Assembly (NCBI GenBank): GCA_016200675.1
Contig: JACQEH010000272.1
Location: forward strand, 1 to 5,267
Direction of reading: 5' to 3'
DNA from: Chloroflexota bacterium
GTDB taxonomy: Bacteria > Chloroflexota > Limnocylindria > Limnocylindrales > CSP1-4
DNA length: 5,267 nt
In this document: positions 1-5,267 of the stretch, piece by piece
How the letters are laid out: each line of letters starts with the position of its first letter
Position numbering within the stretch: the stretch's first letter is position 1
The notes under the pieces: model-generated
Told to the model about the DNA's origin: nothing
The model's input: the letters and a program-made list of their open reading frames with translations, nothing else
The model's database searches: none
Position numbers and translations under genes: made by a program

Positions 1-284
1 CCGAGATCGAGGCCGCCCGGGGGATGGTCTGGAAGGCGGCCTGGCTGAAGGATCGTGGCCGGGACTTCGCCCTTGCCGCCGCCGAGGCCAAGCTCTTCGC
101 CTCGGAGGTCTCGAGCCGGGCCACCAACGCGGCCATCCAGATTCACGGCGGCTACGGCTATGTGACCGACTATCCGGTCGAGCGCTACCTGCGCGACGCG
201 AAGCTCACCGAGATCGGGGAGGGGACCAGCCAGGTCCAGCGGCTGGTCATCGCCCGCCGGATCCTGGGAATCCGGATCGTCTGA
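1..284 (+). CDS. Acyl-CoA dehydrogenase, C-terminal part (5' end cut by window)
   Basis: This is the C-terminal 93 residues of a flavoenzyme that oxidises acyl-CoA to trans-2-enoyl-CoA, passing electrons through FAD to electron-transfer flavoprotein. The reading frame is open from the left edge (first full codon at 3) and ends in TGA at 282-284. It holds the C-terminal helical-bundle domain. The family signature GGYGYVTDYPVERYLRDAK is present, followed by IGEGTSQVQR. The Glu of GEGT (codon 219-221) aligns with the catalytic base of medium- and short-chain acyl-CoA dehydrogenases. The family is usually about 380 residues, so roughly three quarters of the gene lies outside. The internal ATG at 24 is not the start, because family sequence (IEAARG) precedes it. 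Chain-length preference cannot be read from this fragment; isovaleryl, glutaryl or butyryl types are all possible. Family is very sure, substrate unknown. Confidence 0.96.
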   Translation, partial: EIEAARGMVWKAAWLKDRGRDFALAAAEAKLFASEVSSRATNAAIQIHGGYGYVTDYPVERYLRDAKLTEIGEGTSQVQRLVIARRILGIRIV

Positions 285-302
285 CCGGGACGGAACGCCG
301 GC

Positions 303-1049
303 TCAGTTGACGGCGACGAGGCGGACCAGCAGGCGGTACTGGCTCTTCGCGCCGACGCACGTCTGGAGGGTCATCGACGGCCTGGGCTGAGCGGCGATCG
401 CCCAGTCCGTCTGGTCCGGCGTCACGACCCGGATCGCGGTCAGCCGGTACTTCCGGACGCGGCCCGAGCCGTCCGCGTAGTAGGCGATCATGCCGGTCTT
501 GAGGCGGCCCGCGACGTAGGCGTCGTGGAGCGGCTTGATCGTGCTCCAGGCGTGACCGAAGAGGTAGGTGTTGTTCGTCCCGGCGCAGCCCCAGCGATAG
601 ACGCCGGCACCGGGCGGCGTCGATCGTGTGCAGGCGAACCAGGCGACCGAATGGGAGATGCCGAGGCTCGGGATCCAGAGGCGGTTCGTCCCCGAGTAGT
701 TCGCCGCTGGCGCCGTCGTCGGAGTCCGGGGCGCGACGATCGCGCTGGTCGTGGACACGTTCGCGACGACGGCCGCCGCAGTCACCGTTGCCGCGGACGT
801 CGTCGGGCCCGCCGCCCTCGCCATGGACGCCTCGGCGACCGCGATCCTCGCGGCCGCCGTCGGGCTGGGCACCGCCGTCCACGCGGCCTGGCGATCCGGG
901 CTTGCCACGACGGTCGCCGGGGCGAGGCCCGGCAGCACGGATCGACCGCTGCCCTCGGCTCCGGCCGTGAGCGGGAACGAGGCCGCGAGGACGATGGCGA
1001 GCCCGAGGGTCAGGAGGAATCGGCGGGGGCGGGCGAGGGTGGAGGGCAT
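303..1049 (-). CDS. Secreted sortase-family transpeptidase
   Basis: This 248-residue protein carries a complete sortase catalytic set. Sortases cleave sorting motifs in surface proteins and join them to the cell wall or to pilin partners, working outside the membrane. Residues 1-31 form a signal peptide or anchor: basic start (ARPRR), hydrophobic core from F11 and a possible AGA cleavage site at 29-31. Residues 35-118 are an Ala/Thr/Pro/Val-rich linker. The barrel begins around NRLWIPSLGI (122-131). His166 lies in TYLFGHAWS, Cys231 in TLQTC and Arg239 in QYRLLV, matching the family His/Cys/Arg triad. There is no C-terminal membrane segment. Cys140 and Cys155 are extra and could form a disulfide in this exported protein. 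ATG at 1049 is chosen because it gives the signal peptide and has GAGG eight bases upstream. Small class E/F-like sortase is likely, but the class is uncertain. No substrate with a sorting signal is visible nearby. Confidence 0.9.
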   Translation of the reverse strand: MPSTLARPRRFLLTLGLAIVLAASFPLTAGAEGSGRSVLPGLAPATVVASPDRQAAWTAVPSPTAAARIAVAEASMARAAGPTTSAATVTAAAVVANVSTTSAIVAPRTPTTAPAANYSGTNRLWIPSLGISHSVAWFACTRSTPPGAGVYRWGCAGTNNTYLFGHAWSTIKPLHDAYVAGRLKTGMIAYYADGSGRVRKYRLTAIRVVTPDQTDWAIAAQPRPSMTLQTCVGAKSQYRLLVRLVAVN

Positions 1050-1057
1050 GCCCGGAG

Positions 1058-1061
1058 CCTC
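1058..1061 (-). promoter_or_regulatory. Shine-Dalgarno site of the sortase gene
   Basis: On the minus strand GAGG sits eight bases before the ATG at 1049, a normal spacing for ribosome binding. It supports this start and contrasts with the neighbouring lipoprotein and synthetase genes, which have no such site. No convincing -10/-35 pair was found between 1062 and 1200. Confidence 0.55.
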
Positions 1062-1199
1062 GACCCGGGACCCTCGTGTTGCCCTCCCCCGGTAGTCAGC
1101 CGGGCGGCCGGGACGGATGGCCTCGGACTAGGACCGGACCAATGTCAGCTCGAGGCCGGCCGCAGCGTTCGCGGTCGGGTATCCGCTGGCCGGTCCGCT

Positions 1200-1219
1200 G
1201 CGGTGCGGGCTCGCACCGC
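1200..1219 (-). terminator. GC-rich hairpin downstream of lipoprotein gene, possible terminator
   Basis: A perfect 8-base-pair stem, GCGGTGCG with CGCACCGC, closes a four-base loop (1208-1211). It lies about 60 bases after the lipoprotein stop on the minus strand and 150 bases before the sortase start. No U-tract follows on either strand, so classical intrinsic termination is doubtful; it could be a U-less terminator or part of a sortase leader. The stem is directly visible; its role is a guess. Confidence 0.35.
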
Positions 1220-1242
1220 CGTGGTACCTCCGGCAGGCCTCG

Positions 1243-1279
1243 CAGCCCCGGCAGGATTCCCAGCCCGGCGCAGGATTCC
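1243..1279. repeat. Tandem duplication, 18 and 19 bases, at the lipoprotein stop
   Basis: Copy one (1243-1260) and copy two (1261-1279) are directly adjacent. Both start with CAGCCC and end with the identical ten bases GCAGGATTCC, differing only around the CG/GGC in the middle. A shorter echo (CGGCAGG) occurs just before at 1231-1237. Copy two ends on the last base of the lipoprotein TAG codon, so the duplication lies in the 3' flank. It looks like slippage; no function is evident. Confidence 0.7.
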
Positions 1280-1743
1280 TAGCCGCCGTTGCCTGCTGCC
1301 GCGACGAGGGCGGCCCGGATCGCCGACTTGAACGCCGGTGGCCACGGACCCTGGCCGGCGATGACGAACGGCCGGGCATCCACGAACTCGACGGTCGCGG
1401 GGTCGGCGGCCCAGGCCGAGACGCATGCGTCGACGTCGGCGCGTCGGCGGTCGTAGGCCGCCCCGGTGCCGAAGATGTAGATCCGGAGGCGAGCCGGCGG
1501 ATCCATCCCCAGGCCGCCGGCGTCGAACCCGATGGCGGTGGGGATGAGGGTGGCGTCGCGGCAGCCTGCATCCCCCGAGGTCCAGTTGGCGATGCGCACG
1601 CCCCGATTGGTGAATTCCCCGGCCATGCTCGGGAAGCTCATCGGCGTCGGCTCTGGCGAGCCCTGGAGGATCCGGCCACAGCCCGCGATCGCAATCGTTG
1701 CGAGCAGCATCAGGAGGGCCCGCCGGATCGTTGCGTTGCGCAT
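1279..1743 (-). CDS. Small predicted lipoprotein of unknown function
   Basis: This 154-residue protein starts with a lipoprotein signal: two Arg at 7-8, a hydrophobic stretch (ALLMLLATIAIA) and lipobox I19-A20-G21-C22, so Cys22 should be lipidated and the protein held on the outer face of the membrane. A short Pro/Ser-rich spacer (28-40) follows. The rest is a soluble domain I do not recognise, with GVRIANWTSGDAGCRDATLI near 48-67, a strand-like RLRIYIFGTG at 85-94 and PFVIAGQGPWPP near 125-136. Cys61 and Cys107 could pair as a disulfide outside the cell. ATG at 1743 is the start because it gives a complete signal; no Shine-Dalgarno site precedes it, but a TAGCCT element sits six bases upstream. 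It is divergent from the acyl-CoA synthetase gene and followed by the sortase gene on the same strand, too far (229 bases) to assume one operon. No sorting motif is present. Confidence 0.8.
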   Translation of the reverse strand: MRNATIRRALLMLLATIAIAGCGRILQGSPEPTPMSFPSMAGEFTNRGVRIANWTSGDAGCRDATLIPTAIGFDAGGLGMDPPARLRIYIFGTGAAYDRRRADVDACVSAWAADPATVEFVDARPFVIAGQGPWPPAFKSAIRAALVAAAGNGG

Positions 1744-1749
1744 CGGACG

Positions 1750-1755
1750 AGGCTA
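1750..1755 (-). promoter_or_regulatory. Putative -10 element for leaderless lipoprotein transcript
   Basis: The minus strand reads TAGCCT, then six bases (CGTCCG), then the ATG at 1743. This fits the TANNNT -10 consensus at -12 to -7 relative to the A of ATG, so transcription would begin on the start codon. No Shine-Dalgarno sequence lies at a workable distance and no clear -35 is seen. Promoter activity is inferred. Confidence 0.5.
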
Positions 1756-1781
1756 CCGGAAGCCTCGATTCGGCGCCGGAC

Positions 1782-1835
1782 GGCCGGTTGAGTGGCCGGT
1801 CGGGGAGCCGTGGCCGCGTGCTAGCATCGGCCGGT
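1782..1835. repeat. Three GGCCGGT copies in the divergent intergenic region
   Basis: GGCCGGT occurs at 1782-1788, 1794-1800 and 1829-1835. The first two are spaced 12 bases apart, start to start, close to one helical turn and about midway between the two putative -10 elements. The third overlaps the synthetase start. A shared operator for both genes is possible, but in DNA this GC-rich the motif could arise by chance. Confidence 0.25.
1822..1827 (+). promoter_or_regulatory. Putative -10 element for leaderless synthetase transcript
   Basis: TAGCAT is followed by six bases (CGGCCG) and then the GTG start at 1834, so TANNNT sits at -12 to -7 relative to the G. The TAG inside this motif (1822-1824) is also an in-frame stop, which rules out any upstream start for the synthetase. 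The nearest GGGGAG purine run (1802-1807) is too far away for ribosome binding. Geometry matches the divergent lipoprotein promoter exactly. Confidence 0.55.
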
Positions 1836-3861
1836 GCCAGCCTCCGCGCCGCCCTGGCCGATCTTCGGCCGGGACGTCCCCGATGCCGCCTGGCGGCCCG
1901 ATCCCAGGCTGCTGCAGGACACCCGCCTGGCGCGCTTCCTCCGCTCCACCGGCCTGTCCGACCTGACCGCGCTGCAGGCGCGGGCTGCGGCCGATCCGGG
2001 CTGGTTCTGGGGCGCGGCCGCCGACGACCTCGCGCTGCCCTGGCAGCGCCGGCCACGCCAGGTACTGGACCTGGGCGGCGGTCCGGCCTGGTCGCGCTGG
2101 TGGAGCGGCGGGGCCTTCAACCACGCCGCGGCCGCGCTCGATCCCCGGGCGGCCACCGACCCGGACGGCGAGGCCCTGGCCTGGGAGGGCGAAGACGGCG
2201 AGGTCCGGCAATTCACGGCGGCCGGACTCCGCGACGAGGTCGAGGACGCGGCCGTGATGCTCGCTCGCAGCGGGATCGGGCGCGGGGACCGCGTCGGGGT
2301 GCTCCTGCCGATGCTCCCGGAGACGGTCGTGGCCGTGCTCGCGCTGGGCCTCCTCCGGGCGATCTTCAGCCCGATCTTCTCGGGCTACGGGCCGGCCGCG
2401 ATTGCCAGCCGGCTGGCCGACTGCGACGCGAGCGTCCTGATCACCGCCGACGGTTTCCTCCGCCGTGGCTCGGTCGTGAACCTCAAGGCGGCCGCCGACG
2501 AGGCGGTGGCGGCCCTGCCCGGCGTCCGGCGCGTCCTCGTCGTCCGCCGCCTCGGCCACCGCGCCCCCGCACCGCCCTGGGATCCTGCGCGAGACCGCTG
2601 GTGGGACGAGGAGATCGAGGCCGTCCGGCGGGATCGCGACGGCGACCACGCCGTCGGCACCGTCGCGTCACGAGAACCGACGGATCCCGAGACCCCCTAC
2701 ATGGTCATTTACACATCCGGCACCACGGGCCGGCCGAAGGGTGCCGTCCACGTCCACGGCGGGTTCCCCATCAAGGCGGCACAGGACCTGGCGCACTGTT
2801 TCGACCTGGGGCCCGGCGACACGCTCTTCTGGTTCACCGACCTGGGCTGGATGATGGGCCCCTGGGCGATCTCCGGGGCCCTCATCCTGGGGGCGCGGCT
2901 CGTCCTCTACGAGGGCACCCCAGACCACCCCGGCCCCGACCGCCTGTGGGCCATCGTGGCTCGCCACCGGGTGACCCACCTGGGCCTCAGCCCGACCGTC
3001 ATCCGTGCCCTCAGCCCGCACGGGCTCGAGCCCGTTCGTGCCCACGACCGCTCGTCGCTGCGCGTCCTCGGCTCGACCGGCGAGCCCTGGAACCCCGAGC
3101 CGTGGTGGTGGTACTTCCGCGAGGTCGGCGAGGGCCGCTGCCCGGTCGTCAACTACTCGGGCGGGACGGAGGTCTCGGGCGGGATCGTGGCCGGGAACCT
3201 CATGACGCCCGTCCGCCCGACCTCGTTCTCGGGCCCGAACGTCGGGGTCGCGGCCGACGTGGTGGACGCGACGGGGACGCCCGTCCGCGGAAGCGTCGGC
3301 GAGCTCGTCATCCGCCAGCCCCTGCCCGGCATGACCCGCGGCTTCTGGAACGATCCGGATCGCTACCTCGAGGCCTACTGGTCGCGCCTGCCCGGGATCT
3401 GGGTCCACGGGGACTGGGCACTCATCGACGCCGACGGCTACTGGTATATCCAGGGCCGCTCGGACGACACCCTCAAGGTCGCTGGCAAGCGGGTGGGCCC
3501 GGCAGAGGTCGAGAGCGCGGCGGTCGGCCACCCGGCGGTCGTCGAGGCGGCAGCCGTCGGGCTGCCCCACCCGGTGAAAGGCGAGTCCATCGCCGTCTTC
3601 TGCGTCCTCCGGCCCGGCGTCGCGAACGACGCGGGCCTTCGCGCCGAGATCGGCGCGGCCGTGGCGCGGGAGCTCGGCAAGGCCCTCAAGCCGGACCTCG
3701 TGGCGGTCATCCCGGCACTCCCCAAGACGCGCTCGGGCAAGGTCATGCGGCGGGTCATTCGGGCGGCGTTCCTGGGACTCGATCCGGGCGACCTGTCGGC
3801 CCTCGACGACCCGGCGCTCGTGACCGTGATCCGGGCCGCGGGGGCATCGGCCGGTCGGTAG
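1834..3861 (+). CDS. AMP-forming acyl-CoA synthetase (acetyl-/acetoacetyl-CoA synthetase-like)
   Basis: This 675-residue ANL-family enzyme activates a carboxylic acid with ATP to an acyl-adenylate, then transfers it to CoA in the cytosol. Residues 20-100 resemble the synthetase N-terminal cap (WRPDP, TRLARFL, DPGWFWGAA). The ATP-binding loop YTSGTTGRPKG spans 293-303. TDLGWMMGPW (335-344) and VNYSGGTEVSGG (439-450) are closer to acetoacetyl-CoA synthetase. GDW (526-528), GRSDDTLKVAGKRVG (541-555) and PKTRSGKVMRR (630-640) form the C-terminal hinge and lid as in acetyl-CoA synthetase. Lys636 is the adenylation lysine, in the context acetylated in acetyl-CoA synthetases. The Trp that restricts the acetyl pocket (second W of WWQTE) aligns with Gly, so an acid larger than acetate is likely; acetoacetate, propionate and branched short acids are candidates. 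Length is near the family's usual 650. GTG at 1834 is the first start after an in-frame TAG at 1822. Family is sure, substrate open. Confidence 0.93.
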   Translation: MPASAPPWPIFGRDVPDAAWRPDPRLLQDTRLARFLRSTGLSDLTALQARAAADPGWFWGAAADDLALPWQRRPRQVLDLGGGPAWSRWWSGGAFNHAAAALDPRAATDPDGEALAWEGEDGEVRQFTAAGLRDEVEDAAVMLARSGIGRGDRVGVLLPMLPETVVAVLALGLLRAIFSPIFSGYGPAAIASRLADCDASVLITADGFLRRGSVVNLKAAADEAVAALPGVRRVLVVRRLGHRAPAPPWDPARDRWWDEEIEAVRRDRDGDHAVGTVASREPTDPETPYMVIYTSGTTGRPKGAVHVHGGFPIKAAQDLAHCFDLGPGDTLFWFTDLGWMMGPWAISGALILGARLVLYEGTPDHPGPDRLWAIVARHRVTHLGLSPTVIRALSPHGLEPVRAHDRSSLRVLGSTGEPWNPEPWWWYFREVGEGRCPVVNYSGGTEVSGGIVAGNLMTPVRPTSFSGPNVGVAADVVDATGTPVRGSVGELVIRQPLPGMTRGFWNDPDRYLEAYWSRLPGIWVHGDWALIDADGYWYIQGRSDDTLKVAGKRVGPAEVESAAVGHPAVVEAAAVGLPHPVKGESIAVFCVLRPGVANDAGLRAEIGAAVARELGKALKPDLVAVIPALPKTRSGKVMRRVIRAAFLGLDPGDLSALDDPALVTVIRAAGASAGR

Positions 3862-3957
3862 CCACGCTTCCGGCGCCTCGGCCTCGCGACCTCGCGACCT
3901 TGCGCGGGCCGCAGCCGCTCCGGGGCCGCAGCCGCTCAGGGCCGCCGGCGACGGGCC
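3862..3957. other. Convergent intergenic gap, possible terminator region
   Basis: The synthetase (+) and the membrane protein gene (-) end facing each other across this gap, which is mostly short tandem repeats. An imperfect stem pairs GGCC-T-CGCG (3880-3888, T bulged) with CGCGGGCC (3903-3910) around a 14-base loop. No U-tract follows on either strand, so an intrinsic terminator is only a weak possibility. Confidence 0.35.
3883..3937. repeat. Two adjacent short tandem repeats
   Basis: CTCGCGAC occurs twice in direct succession (3883-3890, 3891-3898), with a decayed third unit CTTGCGCG (3899-3906). Immediately after, the 15-base unit GGGCCGCAGCCGCTC occurs at 3906-3920 and again, identical, at 3923-3937, a 17-base period. 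Two different repeat units side by side between convergent genes suggests replication slippage in untranslated DNA; the copies are recent enough to remain identical. Confidence 0.8.
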
Positions 3958-5267
3958 TCAGCCGCCGCGGGCGCGCCGCTTGGCCTCACGCAGCCGGGCG
4001 ATCGTGTCGCGATCCGGCGCCGGTCGACCGGCAGGAACGTCCCCCTCGAAGGCGGCGGGCGCCCCCGGAGCAGTGGGCGTCGGCTCGGACGCTACAGAAG
4101 GAGACCCTGGCAGCGGTGGCGTCGTGTCCGGCGCGGGACGGGGGACGGCGGTCGCCGGACTCGTTGCCTCGGCCGGCCCCGACGCCTCCGGTGGCTCGCC
4201 TGGCGGGCGCAGGAGGGCCGCCCGCGCGGCCGCGCCGGCGGCGCGATCGCGGGCGGCGAGCATGCCCGTCGCCGCGGCCGAGCGAGGTGCCGTGGTCCCG
4301 CGCCGCCGCCACGCCCGCCCGGCCCACGCGCGACCCTCCGCGAGTTCCCGCCGGCCGAGCGAGACCCGGCGGAGCGCGATGTCGAGCGGCCACAGGAGCA
4401 GGGCCAGGACCAGCAGCCACGGCCACAGCTCGGTGAAGGAGGCGGTCAGGCGGAGGTCGTGTCGCCACGGTTCGAGCGGCGTCGTGATCTCCTTCCCGTT
4501 CGTGGCCGCCCGAAGGGTGGCCAGCAGCGGCTGGTTGGCGCCGAGGAGCCGGTACTCGGCGGCGATCGGCGCCACCAGGCCGACCGTCCGGCCGAGGGCC
4601 GCCGTGCCGGGCCGGATCTGGGTGATCCGGACGGCATAGGCACCCGATGCGAGCTCCCCGAGGTCCTTCTCATAGACGCCCGGGGCGACCTGATCGAGGT
4701 TCGCCGCGACGGGCTCGAGGTCCGGTCCCACCAGGACCGCCGAGGTCGTGTAGAAGTCGCGGGGCGAGCCGTCCGGCTGCACGGACTGGACATGGAGCGT
4801 CGTCCGGCCGTCCCTGACGTCGAAGGAGGCCTCGATCCCACCGGCCTCTTCGCCCGGGAACGTCCAGCCGACGGCCTGGCTGAAGAACTTCGAGAAGCCC
4901 GGCCAGGCCAGCCAGTTCTTCGCCCAGCGGCCGGTCGAGTCGGACGTCCAGGCGACGCTTCGCCCCAGCCCGTACTGCCACTGGGCGAGGAGTGGATCAT
5001 CGCGGGCCGTCACGAGGACCGTCTGGGCCGCCGACTTGGCCGTGGTGCCGTTGTAGCCGAGCAGTTGGGGGAAGCCCTGGTCGAGACCCCGGAGGATCGG
5101 CGAGGAGCTGGTCTGGATGGGGAAGAAGGGCTCCTCGATGATCTGCTGGCCGGCGACCTGCTGGGTCTCCTTCAGGAAGATGTCGGGGATCGAGGCCGGG
5201 TTCGCGGCCGCGTAGAAGCGACCGCCGCCCTGGGTCGCGAGCTGCTCCAGGAAGGGGTTGGCGCCGC
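3958..5267 (-). CDS. C-terminal part of large membrane protein, VWA/glutamine-amidotransferase-like type (N-terminus beyond window)
   Basis: The minus-strand frame is open from the right edge to TGA at 3958-3960, giving 435 visible residues. The GTG at 5013 is internal: 84 codons of in-frame, family-like sequence precede it. Visible residues 12-110 contain GGGRFYAAANPASIPDIFLKE and ARDDPLLAQWQYGLGR, then WTSDSTGRWAKNWLAWPGF. This pattern is typical, from memory, of the region after the VWA and glutamine-amidotransferase-like (DUF1355-type) domains in large bacterial surface proteins. Residues about 135-270 look like extracellular beta-sandwich sequence. One membrane helix follows (WPWLLVLALLLWPLDIAL, about 281-298). 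The last 137 residues form an Ala/Pro/Arg-rich, probably disordered cytosolic tail ending in a basic helix (IARLREAKRRARGG). Such proteins often neighbour MoxR ATPase and DUF58 genes, which would lie outside. The VWA domain itself is not visible, so the family name is inference. Confidence 0.75.
   Translation of the reverse strand, partial: GANPFLEQLATQGGGRFYAAANPASIPDIFLKETQQVAGQQIIEEPFFPIQTSSSPILRGLDQGFPQLLGYNGTTAKSAAQTVLVTARDDPLLAQWQYGLGRSVAWTSDSTGRWAKNWLAWPGFSKFFSQAVGWTFPGEEAGGIEASFDVRDGRTTLHVQSVQPDGSPRDFYTTSAVLVGPDLEPVAANLDQVAPGVYEKDLGELASGAYAVRITQIRPGTAALGRTVGLVAPIAAEYRLLGANQPLLATLRAATNGKEITTPLEPWRHDLRLTASFTELWPWLLVLALLLWPLDIALRRVSLGRRELAEGRAWAGRAWRRRGTTAPRSAAATGMLAARDRAAGAAARAALLRPPGEPPEASGPAEATSPATAVPRPAPDTTPPLPGSPSVASEPTPTAPGAPAAFEGDVPAGRPAPDRDTIARLREAKRRARGG

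Larger units (their letters stand above)
1050..1278. other. Non-coding stretch between sortase and lipoprotein genes
   Basis: This 229-base gap lies upstream of the sortase and downstream of the lipoprotein, both on the minus strand. It contains the sortase Shine-Dalgarno site, a GC hairpin (1200-1219), a T-box-like 13-mer (1219-1231) and an 18/19-base tandem duplication (1243-1279). The only open frame, about 68 codons from a GTG at 1076 on the plus strand, is Arg/Pro/Ser/Gly-rich, looks like GC-rich shadow sequence and is not called. If the sortase has its own promoter it should lie here, but I cannot point to it. Confidence 0.6.

Noticed and set aside
24..26. ATG at 24 as the start of the acyl-CoA dehydrogenase
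   Set aside because: The frame is open further left with conserved sequence, and a 86-residue protein would lack the FAD- and substrate-binding domains.
257..275. Inverted repeat CCGGAT/ATCCGG near the acyl-CoA dehydrogenase stop, considered as a terminator for the convergent pair
   Set aside because: The stem is only six base pairs, lies inside conserved coding sequence (ARRILGIR) and has no U-tract on either side.
1076..1282. A 68-codon plus-strand frame in the gap between sortase and lipoprotein
   Set aside because: Arg/Ser/Pro/Gly-biased, no recognisable motif, no Shine-Dalgarno site, and it runs into the 3' end of the lipoprotein gene on the other strand.
525..1331. A 268-codon plus-strand frame antisense to the sortase
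   Set aside because: Low-complexity Arg/Gly composition. The opposite strand carries the complete sortase triad and signal peptide.
1698..4436. A 912-codon open frame on the plus strand overlapping the synthetase
   Set aside because: It is Arg/Pro/Gly-rich shadow sequence typical of very GC-rich DNA. It overlaps the synthetase, whose frame carries all the enzyme motifs, and runs across two gene boundaries.
3958..5013. Start of the right-edge gene at the GTG at 5013
   Set aside because: The frame stays open to the window edge with family-like sequence for 84 more codons, so this GTG is an internal valine.

Overview
The window is very GC-rich, compact bacterial DNA. It holds five protein genes (two cut by the window edges) and no RNA gene, mobile element or CRISPR array that I can support. 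High GC, a sortase, an Ala/Pro-rich lipoprotein and a VWA-family-like membrane protein with a long Ala/Pro tail suggest a Chloroflexota lineage (for example Limnocylindria/Ellin6529-type soil or freshwater bacteria) or an actinobacterium. That placement is inference from composition and remembered protein style.

Layout. Positions 1-284 (+) hold the C-terminal end of an acyl-CoA dehydrogenase with its catalytic glutamate. Facing it 18 bases away, 303-1049 (-) is a complete secreted sortase-fold protein with the His/Cys/Arg triad. A 229-base non-coding stretch (1050-1278) follows; it holds a strong GC hairpin, a short tandem duplication and a T-box-like sequence that is probably a coincidence. 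Positions 1279-1743 (-) encode a small unrecognised lipoprotein. Across a 90-base divergent gap, 1834-3861 (+) encodes a 675-residue AMP-forming acyl-CoA synthetase with both acetyl- and acetoacetyl-CoA-synthetase traits. A 96-base gap made largely of short tandem repeats separates it from 3958-5267 (-), the C-terminal 435 residues of a membrane protein that runs off the right edge.

How the genes relate. The acyl-CoA dehydrogenase and the acyl-CoA synthetase both belong to acyl-CoA metabolism (activation, then alpha,beta-oxidation), but they are separated by two opposite-strand genes and are not one operon. The sortase, lipoprotein and right-edge protein act at or outside the membrane. Nothing in the window links them into one system, and no sortase substrate with a sorting motif is visible.

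The most interesting signal is regulatory. The divergent lipoprotein and synthetase genes each have a TAGCNT hexamer exactly six bases before the start codon and no Shine-Dalgarno sequence, the geometry of leaderless transcription. I do not see a clear undescribed multi-gene system here.
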